NCBI GenBank assembly: GCA_016931365.1
Contig: JAFGEY010000470.1
Coordinates: forward strand, 1 to 28,088
Length of the DNA: 28,088 nt
Direction of reading: 5' to 3'
Source of the DNA: Anaerolineae bacterium
Lineage (GTDB): Bacteria > Chloroflexota > Anaerolineae > JAFGEY01
Part shown: positions 1 through 7,158 of the stretch, piece by piece
Position numbering within the stretch: the stretch's first letter is position 1
Layout: each line of letters opens with the position of its first letter
Position numbers and translations under genes: made by a program
The notes under the pieces: generated by a model
Seen by the model: the letters and a program-made list of their open reading frames with translations, nothing else
Databases searched by the model: none
What the model was told of the DNA's origin: nothing

Positions 1-282
1 CCCCTTGAGCGATTTTCCAGGGCCACACTGCCGCCCGACAAGACGCCGCTGGCTGATGTATTGACCAAACACGGCCTGGCGTTTCAGAGTTGGGATTTTA
101 CCGCCGCCGATTACGCCCACGCGCAGCTCAAAAAGCAGGTGACCGAGGCGTTGAAAGCAGATTTTGCCGCCGAAGGGAATTCGTTTTTGTACGACAACCG
201 TCACGGCGAAGCCGAGGGTGTGATGGCCGCCGTCAAGGCCGGCGCGCACGCCCGTTATCTTTACATGGCAAGGAGTAGCTGA
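1..282 (+). CDS. Unrecognised protein, C-terminal fragment
   Basis: The reading frame is open from the first base of the window to a TGA at 280-282, so this is the 3' end of a gene that starts outside. About 93 residues are visible. They are mostly helical and polar and end in an Arg-Tyr-Leu-Tyr-Met-Ala-Arg stretch. I do not recognise the family. Tails of this kind occur in some SAM-dependent methyltransferases, but that is only a weak resemblance. The stop overlaps the next start codon by one base (TGATG), so this gene and the downstream Gfo/Idh/MocA oxidoreductase are probably translated together and may share a pathway. Confidence 0.7.
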   Translation, partial: PLERFSRATLPPDKTPLADVLTKHGLAFQSWDFTAADYAHAQLKKQVTEALKADFAAEGNSFLYDNRHGEAEGVMAAVKAGAHARYLYMARSS

Positions 283-1484
283 TGGGCATCAGTCTTGGTT
301 TGGTCGGCTTGGGATCGTTCGGCAGCCAATTTGCCGATTTGTTTGCCAGCCACCCGCTGGTGGATCGCATCGCCTTGTGCGACCGCGAGCCGGAGCGCGT
401 GGCTCGATTCACTCATAAAGAGTCCTGGAAATCCAAATTTAATCCTCGTGATGTGTATGAGTCGCTGGACGAAATCTGTCGCAGCGATCTCGACGCGCTG
501 GCGATCATCACCCAGCCCTGGCTGCACGCGCCGCAGTGCGTCCAGGCCATGGAGGCGGGCAAGCACGTCTACAGCGCAGTGCCGGTGATCAGCATCCCCG
601 ACGACGACGAGATTTTGGGGTGGTGCGACCGGCTGGTCGAAACCTGTCGCCGCACCGAGCAGCACTATATGCTCGGCGAGACGACCTTTTTCCACCCGCA
701 GGCCATGTACTGCCGCCGCCGCGCGCGGGAGGGGGCTTTTGGCTCATTTGTCTACAGCGAGGGCGAATACCTGCACGACGTCGATTGGCCGGCCTCTAAC
801 CTGCGCCGGGTGCAGGAAAGCCGCTTGGCCAGCCGGGCCGGGCAGGAGTGGCTGGCGTTGGAAGCTGCCTACCGCGAACGCGGCGTGCGCGGCGGCCCGA
901 TGCACTATCCAACCCACTCGATCAGCGGGCCGACCAGCGTCATGTCGGCTTCAGCGGCCGGTGCAGCCGTCGAGGCCGGGGTGCACGCGGTCAAGGTGTG
1001 CGCCTGGGGCTTTGCCAACCGTACCGCCGACCCGTATTTCGCCGATGCAGCGTTCAGCAACGAGACGGCCCTCTTTACCATGAGCAATGGCGCGACGATG
1101 CGCATCTGTGAGTGCCGCGAGATCGGCATTCCGGGGCGGGAGACGTTCCGCATTTACGGCACCAGGGGCAGTTTCGAGCACGATCGCTGGTGTACGGTGC
1201 AGGGCTGCATCCCGTTGACCGTCGACGAGATGCGCGATCCGCTGCCGCCGGAAGTGGTGGAAGCATTTCGCGCCGGGGTGGGCGAGCGCTTTTACGGCGG
1301 GCACGAGGGGTCGCACGCTTACCTGGTGCACGAGTTTGTCGATGCCGTGGCCCACGACCGCACACCGGCGATCAATGTGTGGGAGGCGGTGCGTTACATG
1401 GCCGCCGGGGTGACGGCGCACCAATCGGCGCTGCGCGATGGGGAAATTCTCGCCGTGCCGGATTGGGGCGATGCTCCACTATAA
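282..1484 (+). CDS. Gfo/Idh/MocA-family oxidoreductase
   Basis: This 400-residue protein begins with a Rossmann nucleotide-binding motif, G-L-G-S-F-G, at residues 10-14 and around. It continues with the usual Gfo/Idh/MocA layout of an N-terminal NAD(P) domain to about residue 125 and an alpha/beta substrate domain after it. The family generally oxidises or reduces sugars or cyclitols. The canonical Glu-Lys-Pro of the 'GKHVxxEKP' motif is replaced: residues 93-102 read G-K-H-V-Y-S-A-V-P-V, so the usual catalytic lysine is missing. It may use another residue, act in a sub-family with a different mechanism, or only bind. The ATG overlaps the upstream stop by one base. A perfect hairpin follows the stop. 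Substrate unknown. Confidence 0.88.
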   Translation: MGISLGLVGLGSFGSQFADLFASHPLVDRIALCDREPERVARFTHKESWKSKFNPRDVYESLDEICRSDLDALAIITQPWLHAPQCVQAMEAGKHVYSAVPVISIPDDDEILGWCDRLVETCRRTEQHYMLGETTFFHPQAMYCRRRAREGAFGSFVYSEGEYLHDVDWPASNLRRVQESRLASRAGQEWLALEAAYRERGVRGGPMHYPTHSISGPTSVMSASAAGAAVEAGVHAVKVCAWGFANRTADPYFADAAFSNETALFTMSNGATMRICECREIGIPGRETFRIYGTRGSFEHDRWCTVQGCIPLTVDEMRDPLPPEVVEAFRAGVGERFYGGHEGSHAYLVHEFVDAVAHDRTPAINVWEAVRYMAAGVTAHQSALRDGEILAVPDWGDAPL

Positions 1485-1485
1485 A

Positions 1486-1520
1486 CAAATCCCCGGTTTC
1501 TCAGAGAAACCGGGGATTTG
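1486..1520. terminator. Perfect 16-bp hairpin between convergent genes
   Basis: Arms 1486-1501 and 1505-1520 are exact reverse complements around a 3-base loop. The stem is AT-rich at its base and GC-rich inside, with short T-rich stretches on either side. It sits in the 39-bp gap between the converging Gfo/Idh/MocA gene and ychF, so it can end transcription from both. A hairpin of the same 16+3+16 size and related core lies at 27428-27462. Confidence 0.75.
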
Positions 1521-1523
1521 CTT

Positions 1524-2612
1524 TTACACGTTAAAGCGGATGTTTAGAATGTCGCCGTCCTGCACGGCGTAATCGCGTCCCTCCAGCCGGAAGCGGCCCG
1601 CCTTGCGCGCCTCGGCCATTGACCCAGCCCGCATCAGGTCGTCATAGGCCACTACCTCGGCGCGAATGAACCCGCGCGCCAGGTCAGAGTGGATGGCGCC
1701 TGCCGCTTCGACCGCTGTTGCTCCCTTGTCCACCGTCCACGCGCGTACCTCGTCTTCGCCCACGGTGAAAAAGGACTGCAAGCCGAGCAGGTCATAGCTG
1801 AGGCGGATCAGCCGGTTCAGCCCCGGCTCAGTGATGCCGTATTCCTGCAAAAACAACTCGGCTTCCTCGCCCTCAAGCTGGGCGATCTCCATCTCTAGCT
1901 GGCCGCGCAGGCAGATCACGTCGGTGTGGCGGTGATGATAATCGACGTAGCGGGACGGATCGTTTTCGCCCTCGTCGCCCACATTGAGCACCACCAGGGT
2001 CGGTTTGAGGGTCAGCAGTTGGAAGCCGCGCAGCCGTTTTTCCTCCTCCGGCGTCAGATCGAGGTCGCGGGCCGGAATTTCTTGCTCCAGGTTTTCCTTG
2101 ATCCGCATCAGCATGTCGAATTCTTGCTGATCGGCCTGGCGGGTGGGATACGCGCCGCGCTTGCCCAGGTCGTGCGCCAGCCGTTCCATCCGCCGATCGA
2201 CGACAGCCAGATCGGAGAACAGGAACTCGAAATCGAGCGCGGCCAAGTCGCGCGCCGGATTGACCCCGCCTTCGGAATGGGGAACGTTGTCGTCCTCAAA
2301 GGCGCGCACCACGTGCAGCAGCGCGTCATTTAGCGCAATGGCGTTGAGCAGCGCGCCGCTCAAGCTGCCTTCTTTGCCCATGCCGGTCTTGAGGCCGGCG
2401 ATGTCGTTGTATTGAATTCGCGCGTAGGTCGTCTTGTGCGGGTTAAACATCGCGCTCAAGCGGTCGACGCGAGGGTCGGGTACCTGGACAATGGCCGTGT
2501 TCACTTCGACCTGACCGGTGTTGTAGGCTCCGGTCTCGGCCTGGCTCCGGGTTAGCGCGTTAAAGATGGTGGTTTTGGTGCTGTTGGGCAGCCCCACAAT
2601 GCCGATTTGCAT
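1524..2612 (-). CDS. ychF: YchF-type P-loop ATPase (Obg family, OLA1-like)
   Basis: The 362-residue product matches YchF in length and in its C-terminal TGS domain, which ends with the family-typical 'RLEGxDYxVQDGDIxxxRFNV'. YchF is a ribosome-associated ATPase linked to stress and redox responses. The ATG at 2612 is preceded by GGAGG at good spacing, so the longer in-frame extension to 2678 is rejected. The phosphate-binding loop is unusual: residues 7-14 read G-L-P-N-S-T-K-T where most YchF proteins have N-V-G-K-S. The second loop glycine is thus a threonine, while the lysine is kept. A promoter (2726-2754) and a long hairpin leader lie directly upstream. It converges on the Gfo/Idh/MocA gene. 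Confidence 0.93.
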   Translation of the reverse strand: MQIGIVGLPNSTKTTIFNALTRSQAETGAYNTGQVEVNTAIVQVPDPRVDRLSAMFNPHKTTYARIQYNDIAGLKTGMGKEGSLSGALLNAIALNDALLHVVRAFEDDNVPHSEGGVNPARDLAALDFEFLFSDLAVVDRRMERLAHDLGKRGAYPTRQADQQEFDMLMRIKENLEQEIPARDLDLTPEEEKRLRGFQLLTLKPTLVVLNVGDEGENDPSRYVDYHHRHTDVICLRGQLEMEIAQLEGEEAELFLQEYGITEPGLNRLIRLSYDLLGLQSFFTVGEDEVRAWTVDKGATAVEAAGAIHSDLARGFIRAEVVAYDDLMRAGSMAEARKAGRFRLEGRDYAVQDGDILNIRFNV

Positions 2613-2637
2613 CGTTGATATCCTCCAAACATCATAA

Positions 2638-2713
2638 TAGGGGCACGTGCAACACGGGCAACGTGCAATGCGAAGCATTGCCTGTGTTGCCCGTGTTGCC
2701 TGCTGTGCCCCTA
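2638..2713. repeat. 76-nt imperfect palindrome in the ychF leader
   Basis: The outer arms TAGGGGCA and TGCCCCTA, nested CAACACGGGCAA-like segments and a perfect core GCAATGC-GAA-GCATTGC (2665-2681) fold into one long imperfect hairpin. It occupies almost the whole stretch between the predicted ychF transcription start (about 2719) and the ribosome binding site near 2620, so it would be in the mRNA leader. The core resembles the one in the leader of the TPR gene (10142-10158). It may be a mobile palindromic repeat, an RNA regulator, or both. Confidence 0.65.
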
Positions 2714-2725
2714 CACACAGACGCT

Positions 2726-2754
2726 ATTCTATCATAGAGAGTTGGTTTTGTCCA
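2726..2754 (-). promoter_or_regulatory. Sigma70-type promoter for ychF
   Basis: On the minus strand TGGACA (2754-2749) is followed after 17 bases by TAGAAT (2731-2726); each matches five of six consensus bases. The inferred start is near 2719, just before the hairpin leader of ychF. The -35 box abuts the stop codon of the upstream GNAT-like gene. Confidence 0.55.
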
Positions 2755-2756
2755 TT

Positions 2757-3863
2757 TTACAGCGCGGCGATTTCGATGTAGGGCAGGCGGTCGTCCAAAT
2801 CGAGGTCAAGCGCTTCGGGCCAATGGGCCAGGAACAGGCGGCTGAGGTAGGCGATGTGCGGGTACGCCTCGGCGACCGGCAGCAGTGGATCGCGCTCGTC
2901 CAGGCCGAGCATCAGGTGGGCATAGCCGCGCCCGGCGGCAAGGTTGTATACCCGGCGCAGGAGGGCGCGAAATACCTCGGGGTCGTCATTTTGAACGCAG
3001 ATCAGGCTGGCATAGGCCGACTTGATCTGCTCGCCAATGCCCGGCAGCGGCTGAATGCCCAGGAGTGGCGCGCCCAGGTTGTAAAGCGGCCGCAGCCAGC
3101 GCAACGCGCCGCCGTATCCCTGCACCACCGTTTGTTTATAACCTTTCTGATCCCACAGTCCGGTCACGCCGGCGATCTCGCCATGCTGCCGGGCGACGAC
3201 GAAATCGTCTACCCGAAAGTCGCGCAGTGTGGCATATTCGGCCTCGTCGAAATCGGCGGCCGCGTAAGCGGGGAAAAACTGCCGCCTTGCGCCCCATTCG
3301 TGTAGAAATGCGACGATCTCGGGCAGCGTTTCGGCAGAGCCGCGTTCGATCTGATAGGGGGATCGTTGGGTTGGCCGGGGGCGGCCCAGGATGATGCCCA
3401 GCGTGTGCAGGTGGGCGACCTGGCGCATCGTGGGAAACGAGGGCCGGGGATGCTCGACCAGCACGCCCAGTGCCACCCGGTTCTCGTCGGCGATGGCTGA
3501 GAGATAGTGCGTTGCCCGCCCGTCCTGGTGCAGGGTGTGCAGCGCGTCGATGCCCTGTTGCAGCACCCAGCGCCCGCGATACGGCGCATCAACGCGGAGT
3601 TGGCCCAGATAGCCGACCTCGCGCACCTCGCCGTTGACCCATCGCGGCTGCGTGGCGCGGCAGAGCACGGCGCCCAGGTCGCCGTTGTGCACATCTCGCC
3701 CAATCAGCACCTGCCAAAAGCGGCCCATGGTGCTGCAACCGAGAAAATAGTCCGGCTCGCGCTCAAAGGTGACGGCGATGCTGCCGGGCATGGCATTGGT
3801 CGCCAAAAGGCGGCGCAGCGCGGGGTCGTCTTGCGGAGCGGCGAGTTCGAATTTAAAATCCAT
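2757..3863 (-). CDS. GNAT-like acyltransferase, probably two GNAT modules
   Basis: This 368-residue soluble protein has an N-terminal half with a GNAT-like core. 'LGQLRVDAPYRGR' at about residues 87-99 matches the beta4/acyl-CoA loop region, though its R-x-x-G-x-G/A signature is degenerate. The second half, from about residue 170, also looks GNAT-like ('VVARQHGEIAGVTGLWD'). GNAT enzymes transfer acyl groups from acyl-CoA; the acceptor here is unknown. I chose ATG 3863 over a TTG at 3887. It lies 85 bp downstream of the radical SAM gene on the same strand and could be co-transcribed with it. A perfect 18-bp palindrome is just upstream of the start. The family assignment is moderate, the gene itself is secure. 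Confidence 0.7.
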   Translation of the reverse strand: MDFKFELAAPQDDPALRRLLATNAMPGSIAVTFEREPDYFLGCSTMGRFWQVLIGRDVHNGDLGAVLCRATQPRWVNGEVREVGYLGQLRVDAPYRGRWVLQQGIDALHTLHQDGRATHYLSAIADENRVALGVLVEHPRPSFPTMRQVAHLHTLGIILGRPRPTQRSPYQIERGSAETLPEIVAFLHEWGARRQFFPAYAAADFDEAEYATLRDFRVDDFVVARQHGEIAGVTGLWDQKGYKQTVVQGYGGALRWLRPLYNLGAPLLGIQPLPGIGEQIKSAYASLICVQNDDPEVFRALLRRVYNLAAGRGYAHLMLGLDERDPLLPVAEAYPHIAYLSRLFLAHWPEALDLDLDDRLPYIEIAAL

Positions 3864-3873
3864 AAAATACCGT

Positions 3874-3891
3874 CGATTTGTAAACAAATCG
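3874..3891. repeat. 18-bp perfect palindrome upstream of the GNAT-like gene
   Basis: CGATTTGT-AA-ACAAATCG reads the same on both strands and ends 11 bp before the ATG at 3863. An operator or a small mRNA hairpin are both possible. It abuts the heptad array at 3890-3952. Confidence 0.5.
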
Positions 3892-3952
3892 TGAATCGTG
3901 ATTCGTGATGACTTTGTGATTCACGCTTCACGTTTCACGCCTCACGCATTAT
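3890..3952. repeat. Degenerate heptanucleotide array, nine units
   Basis: The gap between the radical SAM and GNAT-like genes is almost wholly made of 7-base units in one unbroken phase. Three units are CGTGAAT, CGTGATT and CGTGATG, one is a divergent centre (ACTTTGT), and four are inverted: GATTCAC, GCTTCAC, GTTTCAC and GCCTCAC. A ninth unit, GCATTAT, overlaps the radical SAM stop codon. The array is therefore also an inverted repeat. Units of the same consensus recur at 17998-18018. Confidence 0.75.
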
Positions 3953-5280
3953 TTCAACCCAAAGCGCATACCGTGCTTTTTGAATGTCTCCCGGCGAAAG
4001 AGCGGGTTATAGAGCGCGTAAATGGCCAGCCGGTAGGGCGAACGCATATGGGTCTTGAAATCGAACGCGCGGCGCAGGATCGACCCGGCGCTGTTGTATT
4101 TGACCCGGCAGCGAAATCCGGCCTCGGTCAGTTCGTCGGCGCTCATCAGCCTGGGTTTAAACGCGGCATAATTGAAGCGATACTCGGGGTGCAGCCACCA
4201 CTTGCCGTCATAGAGCAGGCGGCCTTCGGCCTGGAGGCGGCGGTAAAGCGGTGTGTTGGGATAGGGCATCAGCACGTTGTAGGCGGCAAAGGCAAATTTC
4301 TTTTCCAGCGCCCACTGCATCGTTGCCTCGATCGATTCGACCGTGTCGTGATCGTGTCCCAGGGTAAAAGCGGCCCAGGTTTGCAGCCCATAGTGACGCA
4401 GGGTTTCCAACTGGGCTTCATAGCGCTCGAACCCGCCGAGCAGGTTGGGCGCTTTGCCCATCGCCCGCAGGTTGGCCGGATCGAGCGACTCAAAGCCGAT
4501 CACGTGGCCCAGGCAGCCGCTTTGCGCCATCAGGGACATCAGCTCGCAGTCGCCGGTCATATCGATGCTGCCCTGCGACACCCACCTGACCTTGAGCGGG
4601 ATCAACGCGCGAAAGAGCGCTTTGGCGGCCTGGTGATCGGCGAGCAGGTTGTCGTCGACGAAAAAGAGGTGGCGGCGGCCCTGGGCCCGGATTTCCTGCG
4701 CCATCTCGTCGACGCAGCGGCAGTATTGGGTGTGCCCAAAATATTCGCTGACGGCACAGAATTCGCAGCGAAAGCGGCAGCCCCGGCTGAACTGGAGCAG
4801 TGTGAGCGGCAGGTAGCCCTTACCTTTGAACAGGTCGCGCCGGGTGAGTGTGCCGGGCTGCGGCGGGCCGGCCGGGGCGTTGTAGCGCGGCTTGAGTTCG
4901 CCCTGCCGCGCATCCGCGATCACCCGCCCCCACAAGGTTTCAGCGTCGCCGGTGTAAACGCTGTCGGCGTGTTGGGCCACTTCGCCGGGCAGGAGCGTGG
5001 CGTGCATGCCGCCCATGATCACCGGCACGCCGCGTGCGCGGTATTCATCGGCGATCTCGTAGGCGCGGCGGGCGGTAAAGGTTTCGACGGTGATCGCGAC
5101 CAGGTCTGCCGGCTCATCGTAGAGGATCGGCTCGATGCGATCGTCATAGAGGATGACATCGACATCGGGCGGGGTCAGCGCGGCGAGGACGCCCAGTTGC
5201 AGCGGCTCCATCCGCGCCTCATCGACAAAGAGGCTGTGCTCCAGGCGGCCAATGTTGGGTTTGATCAGGGTGAGGATCAT
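3949..5280 (-). CDS. B12-binding-domain radical SAM protein
   Basis: The 443-residue protein has an N-terminal B12-binding-like alpha/beta domain (about residues 1-125) followed by a radical SAM core. The [4Fe-4S] motif C-x3-C-x2-C is at C168, C172 and C175 in 'SRGCRFRCEFCAV'. This architecture (BchE/methylthiotransferase-like superfamily) covers methylations, cyclisations and lipid or antibiotic modification, so the exact reaction cannot be named. The C-terminal 70 residues are basic and lack a recognisable domain. Its ATG overlaps the stop of the upstream sensor kinase by four bases (ATGA), which implies translational coupling. A GNAT-like gene follows. The coupling suggests the enzyme's product is tied to the kinase's signal. 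Confidence 0.88.
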   Translation of the reverse strand: MILTLIKPNIGRLEHSLFVDEARMEPLQLGVLAALTPPDVDVILYDDRIEPILYDEPADLVAITVETFTARRAYEIADEYRARGVPVIMGGMHATLLPGEVAQHADSVYTGDAETLWGRVIADARQGELKPRYNAPAGPPQPGTLTRRDLFKGKGYLPLTLLQFSRGCRFRCEFCAVSEYFGHTQYCRCVDEMAQEIRAQGRRHLFFVDDNLLADHQAAKALFRALIPLKVRWVSQGSIDMTGDCELMSLMAQSGCLGHVIGFESLDPANLRAMGKAPNLLGGFERYEAQLETLRHYGLQTWAAFTLGHDHDTVESIEATMQWALEKKFAFAAYNVLMPYPNTPLYRRLQAEGRLLYDGKWWLHPEYRFNYAAFKPRLMSADELTEAGFRCRVKYNSAGSILRRAFDFKTHMRSPYRLAIYALYNPLFRRETFKKHGMRFGLK

Positions 5281-7010
5281 GGTATTGGCAGAGTAAAATA
5301 GAACCGGCTTCCCTGCCCGACCTCGCTCTCCACGCCGACTTTGCCGCCCAGTTTGTTGATGATGCGCCTGACGATGGACAGGCCCAGGCCGTGGCCTTCA
5401 ACCTTGGCATCGCGATCGAGGCGGGTAAAGAGGCCAAACAGTTGCTCTTGCTGCTCGAGGGGAATGCCGTCGCCGTTGTCGCGCACCCAGAAACGCGTCA
5501 CCGGGCCGCTGTCGGAGGCCTGTTCGACGTCCTCGTCTGCGCCCAACTCGATATGGGGGGGCGAGCCGCCGTATTTGATCGCGTTGCTGATATAGTTGGC
5601 CCACACTTCTTCGATCCACGGGCCGTAGCCCAAAGCGACCGGCCAGCGTTCGGGCAAGACCAGTTCGGCCTGCCGTTCATCGATCAGCGGGAAAAGCCGC
5701 TCTCTGACTTGCTCGACCACCGTGCTCATATTCAGTGGGCTGATTTTGATGTCGTCCAGTTTGCGCACGCTGGCCAGCAAGAGCAGTTCGTCGATGATGC
5801 TGTCCATTTTTTGTGCATTCTGGGTGATCACATGCAAGCCGTCGTGCACCTGCTCGGGGCTGATGCGGTCATACCGGCGTTCGAGGAGCAGGCTATAGCC
5901 GATCAACGCGGTGAGCGGCGTTTTCAGGTCATGGGCGACGGTGTGGGCAAAGGCATCCAGTTCGGCATTGCTCGCTTCCAACTCGGCGGTGTATGCGCGA
6001 AGAGCCGCTTCGGCAGCCTGGCGTACCAGGATCTCTTGTTGGGCCAGATCGTACAACCGCACCTGACGGATGGCGATGGCCAACAAAGCAGCGATTTCAA
6101 TGATCGCCGTGACATGCTCGTGATTGAACACATTCGACGCGCGGGCCTCAAGGTGCAGCGTGCCACCCAGTTCTTCTTGTACCATCAGCGGTGCAACGAT
6201 GTAGGAGCGAACGCCTTCGTCGTACAGCATTTGCTGCATGGATGAACGGTTGGATAGAGCATCCAGATCGCCCACACCGAGGACGTTACCCTGACGGAGC
6301 AGCGACTCTTCTAGCATACACTGGCGCGACTGAACATCGGTGGCGAGGGCCAGATCGCCGCTTGACTCAGCAGCCAGCGTTTTGCATTGCCCATCCTCAT
6401 CCACCTCGATCACGATCACGCGCTGACAAGGCACCAACTGTCGAATGCGCCCCACAGCAGCCACGGCGATGGTTTCCGGCGAGTGCGCGGCCAAAATCGA
6501 CTGATCGATCTCGTGCAGGGTTTGCAGGCGCACGGCGAAACTGCGCAGAATCCCTTCACGGCGGCGGCGGTCGCCCAGTTCTTGCTCGAGCTGGGCATTC
6601 TTTTGTTCGAGCCGCTTTTGAAGTTGCCGGATCGTCAGGTGGGTCTGGATGCGGGTGAAAATCTCTTCGATCTGAAAGGGCTTGGTAATATAGTCTACTC
6701 CGCCGACGGCAAAGGCTTTTTTCTTATGATCCAACCTGTCCGAGCCGCTGACAAAGAGGATAGGGATGTCATGCGTCTGCGGAACGGCTTTGAGCAGTTC
6801 GCATACCGCAAAGCCGGCCATATCGGGGAGAAAAAGATCGAGCAAGATCAGGTCGGGAAATGTCTGCTGGGCCAGAGAGATCGCTTCTGCGCCATTGCTT
6901 GCAGCCAGAGTTGCATATCCTTGATGATCCAGGACTTGCTGCAGCATGGTGCGATCGATCTCATCATCATCGACAATCAGAACGGTAGCGCCAAATGAAT
7001 TCTGCATCAT
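5277..7010 (-). CDS. Hybrid sensor: receiver-GAF-histidine kinase
   Basis: The 577-residue cytosolic protein starts with a receiver domain (residues 1-120; acidic D14-D16, phospho-acceptor D58, K110). A coiled coil (about 122-155), a GAF domain (about 160-320) and a second helix linker (about 325-355) follow. Then comes a HisKA/HATPase module: H360 in 'AHDLKTPLTALIG', N-box N476, G1 box 'DNGDGIP' at 511-517, G2 'GHGLGLSIV' at 539-547. The receiver-first order means it can be controlled by another kinase before signalling on. No membrane segment is seen. Its stop overlaps the radical SAM start (ATGA). A TTGACA promoter with a dyad over its -10 region lies upstream. The starts at 7010 and 7007 are equally plausible. 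Confidence 0.92.
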   Translation of the reverse strand: MMQNSFGATVLIVDDDEIDRTMLQQVLDHQGYATLAASNGAEAISLAQQTFPDLILLDLFLPDMAGFAVCELLKAVPQTHDIPILFVSGSDRLDHKKKAFAVGGVDYITKPFQIEEIFTRIQTHLTIRQLQKRLEQKNAQLEQELGDRRRREGILRSFAVRLQTLHEIDQSILAAHSPETIAVAAVGRIRQLVPCQRVIVIEVDEDGQCKTLAAESSGDLALATDVQSRQCMLEESLLRQGNVLGVGDLDALSNRSSMQQMLYDEGVRSYIVAPLMVQEELGGTLHLEARASNVFNHEHVTAIIEIAALLAIAIRQVRLYDLAQQEILVRQAAEAALRAYTAELEASNAELDAFAHTVAHDLKTPLTALIGYSLLLERRYDRISPEQVHDGLHVITQNAQKMDSIIDELLLLASVRKLDDIKISPLNMSTVVEQVRERLFPLIDERQAELVLPERWPVALGYGPWIEEVWANYISNAIKYGGSPPHIELGADEDVEQASDSGPVTRFWVRDNGDGIPLEQQEQLFGLFTRLDRDAKVEGHGLGLSIVRRIINKLGGKVGVESEVGQGSRFYFTLPIP

Positions 7011-7035
7011 CTCTTATACCCGGCAGTTCAACTCG

Positions 7036-7067
7036 ATGTGGTCTCTACATCATGTAGAGTACCACAT
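7036..7067. promoter_or_regulatory. Dyad overlapping the sensor-kinase promoter
   Basis: ATGTGGT-CTCTAC and GTAGAG-T-ACCACAT flank a five-base centre, giving 13 paired positions with a single bulged base. On the minus strand the dyad covers the predicted -10 box and start point of the kinase operon and ends 26 bp before the start codon. There is no T-run, so an operator is more likely than a terminator for valS. Confidence 0.5.
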
Positions 7068-7084
7068 AACCCTTCTCTTGTCAA
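7056..7084 (-). promoter_or_regulatory. Candidate promoter for the sensor-kinase/radical SAM operon
   Basis: A perfect TTGACA (7084-7079, minus strand) precedes TACTCT (7061-7056) by 17 bases. The -10 box is weak, which fits a regulated promoter, and it lies inside the dyad at 7036-7067. Confidence 0.45.
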
Positions 7085-7158
7085 AAAAACAATGCAAAGC
7101 GACGCACGTTCACGTAAAGTAAGAACCGGAATCTCCCCTTCACTGTTGATCGGCTCGT

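Noticed and set aside
3890..3952. Heptad array as a CRISPR
   Set aside because: Units are 7 bases with no spacers and no cas genes nearby.
3898..5301. 467-codon plus-strand frame
   Set aside because: It lies antisense to the radical SAM gene, whose motifs are clear. The long frame is a by-product of high GC codon use.
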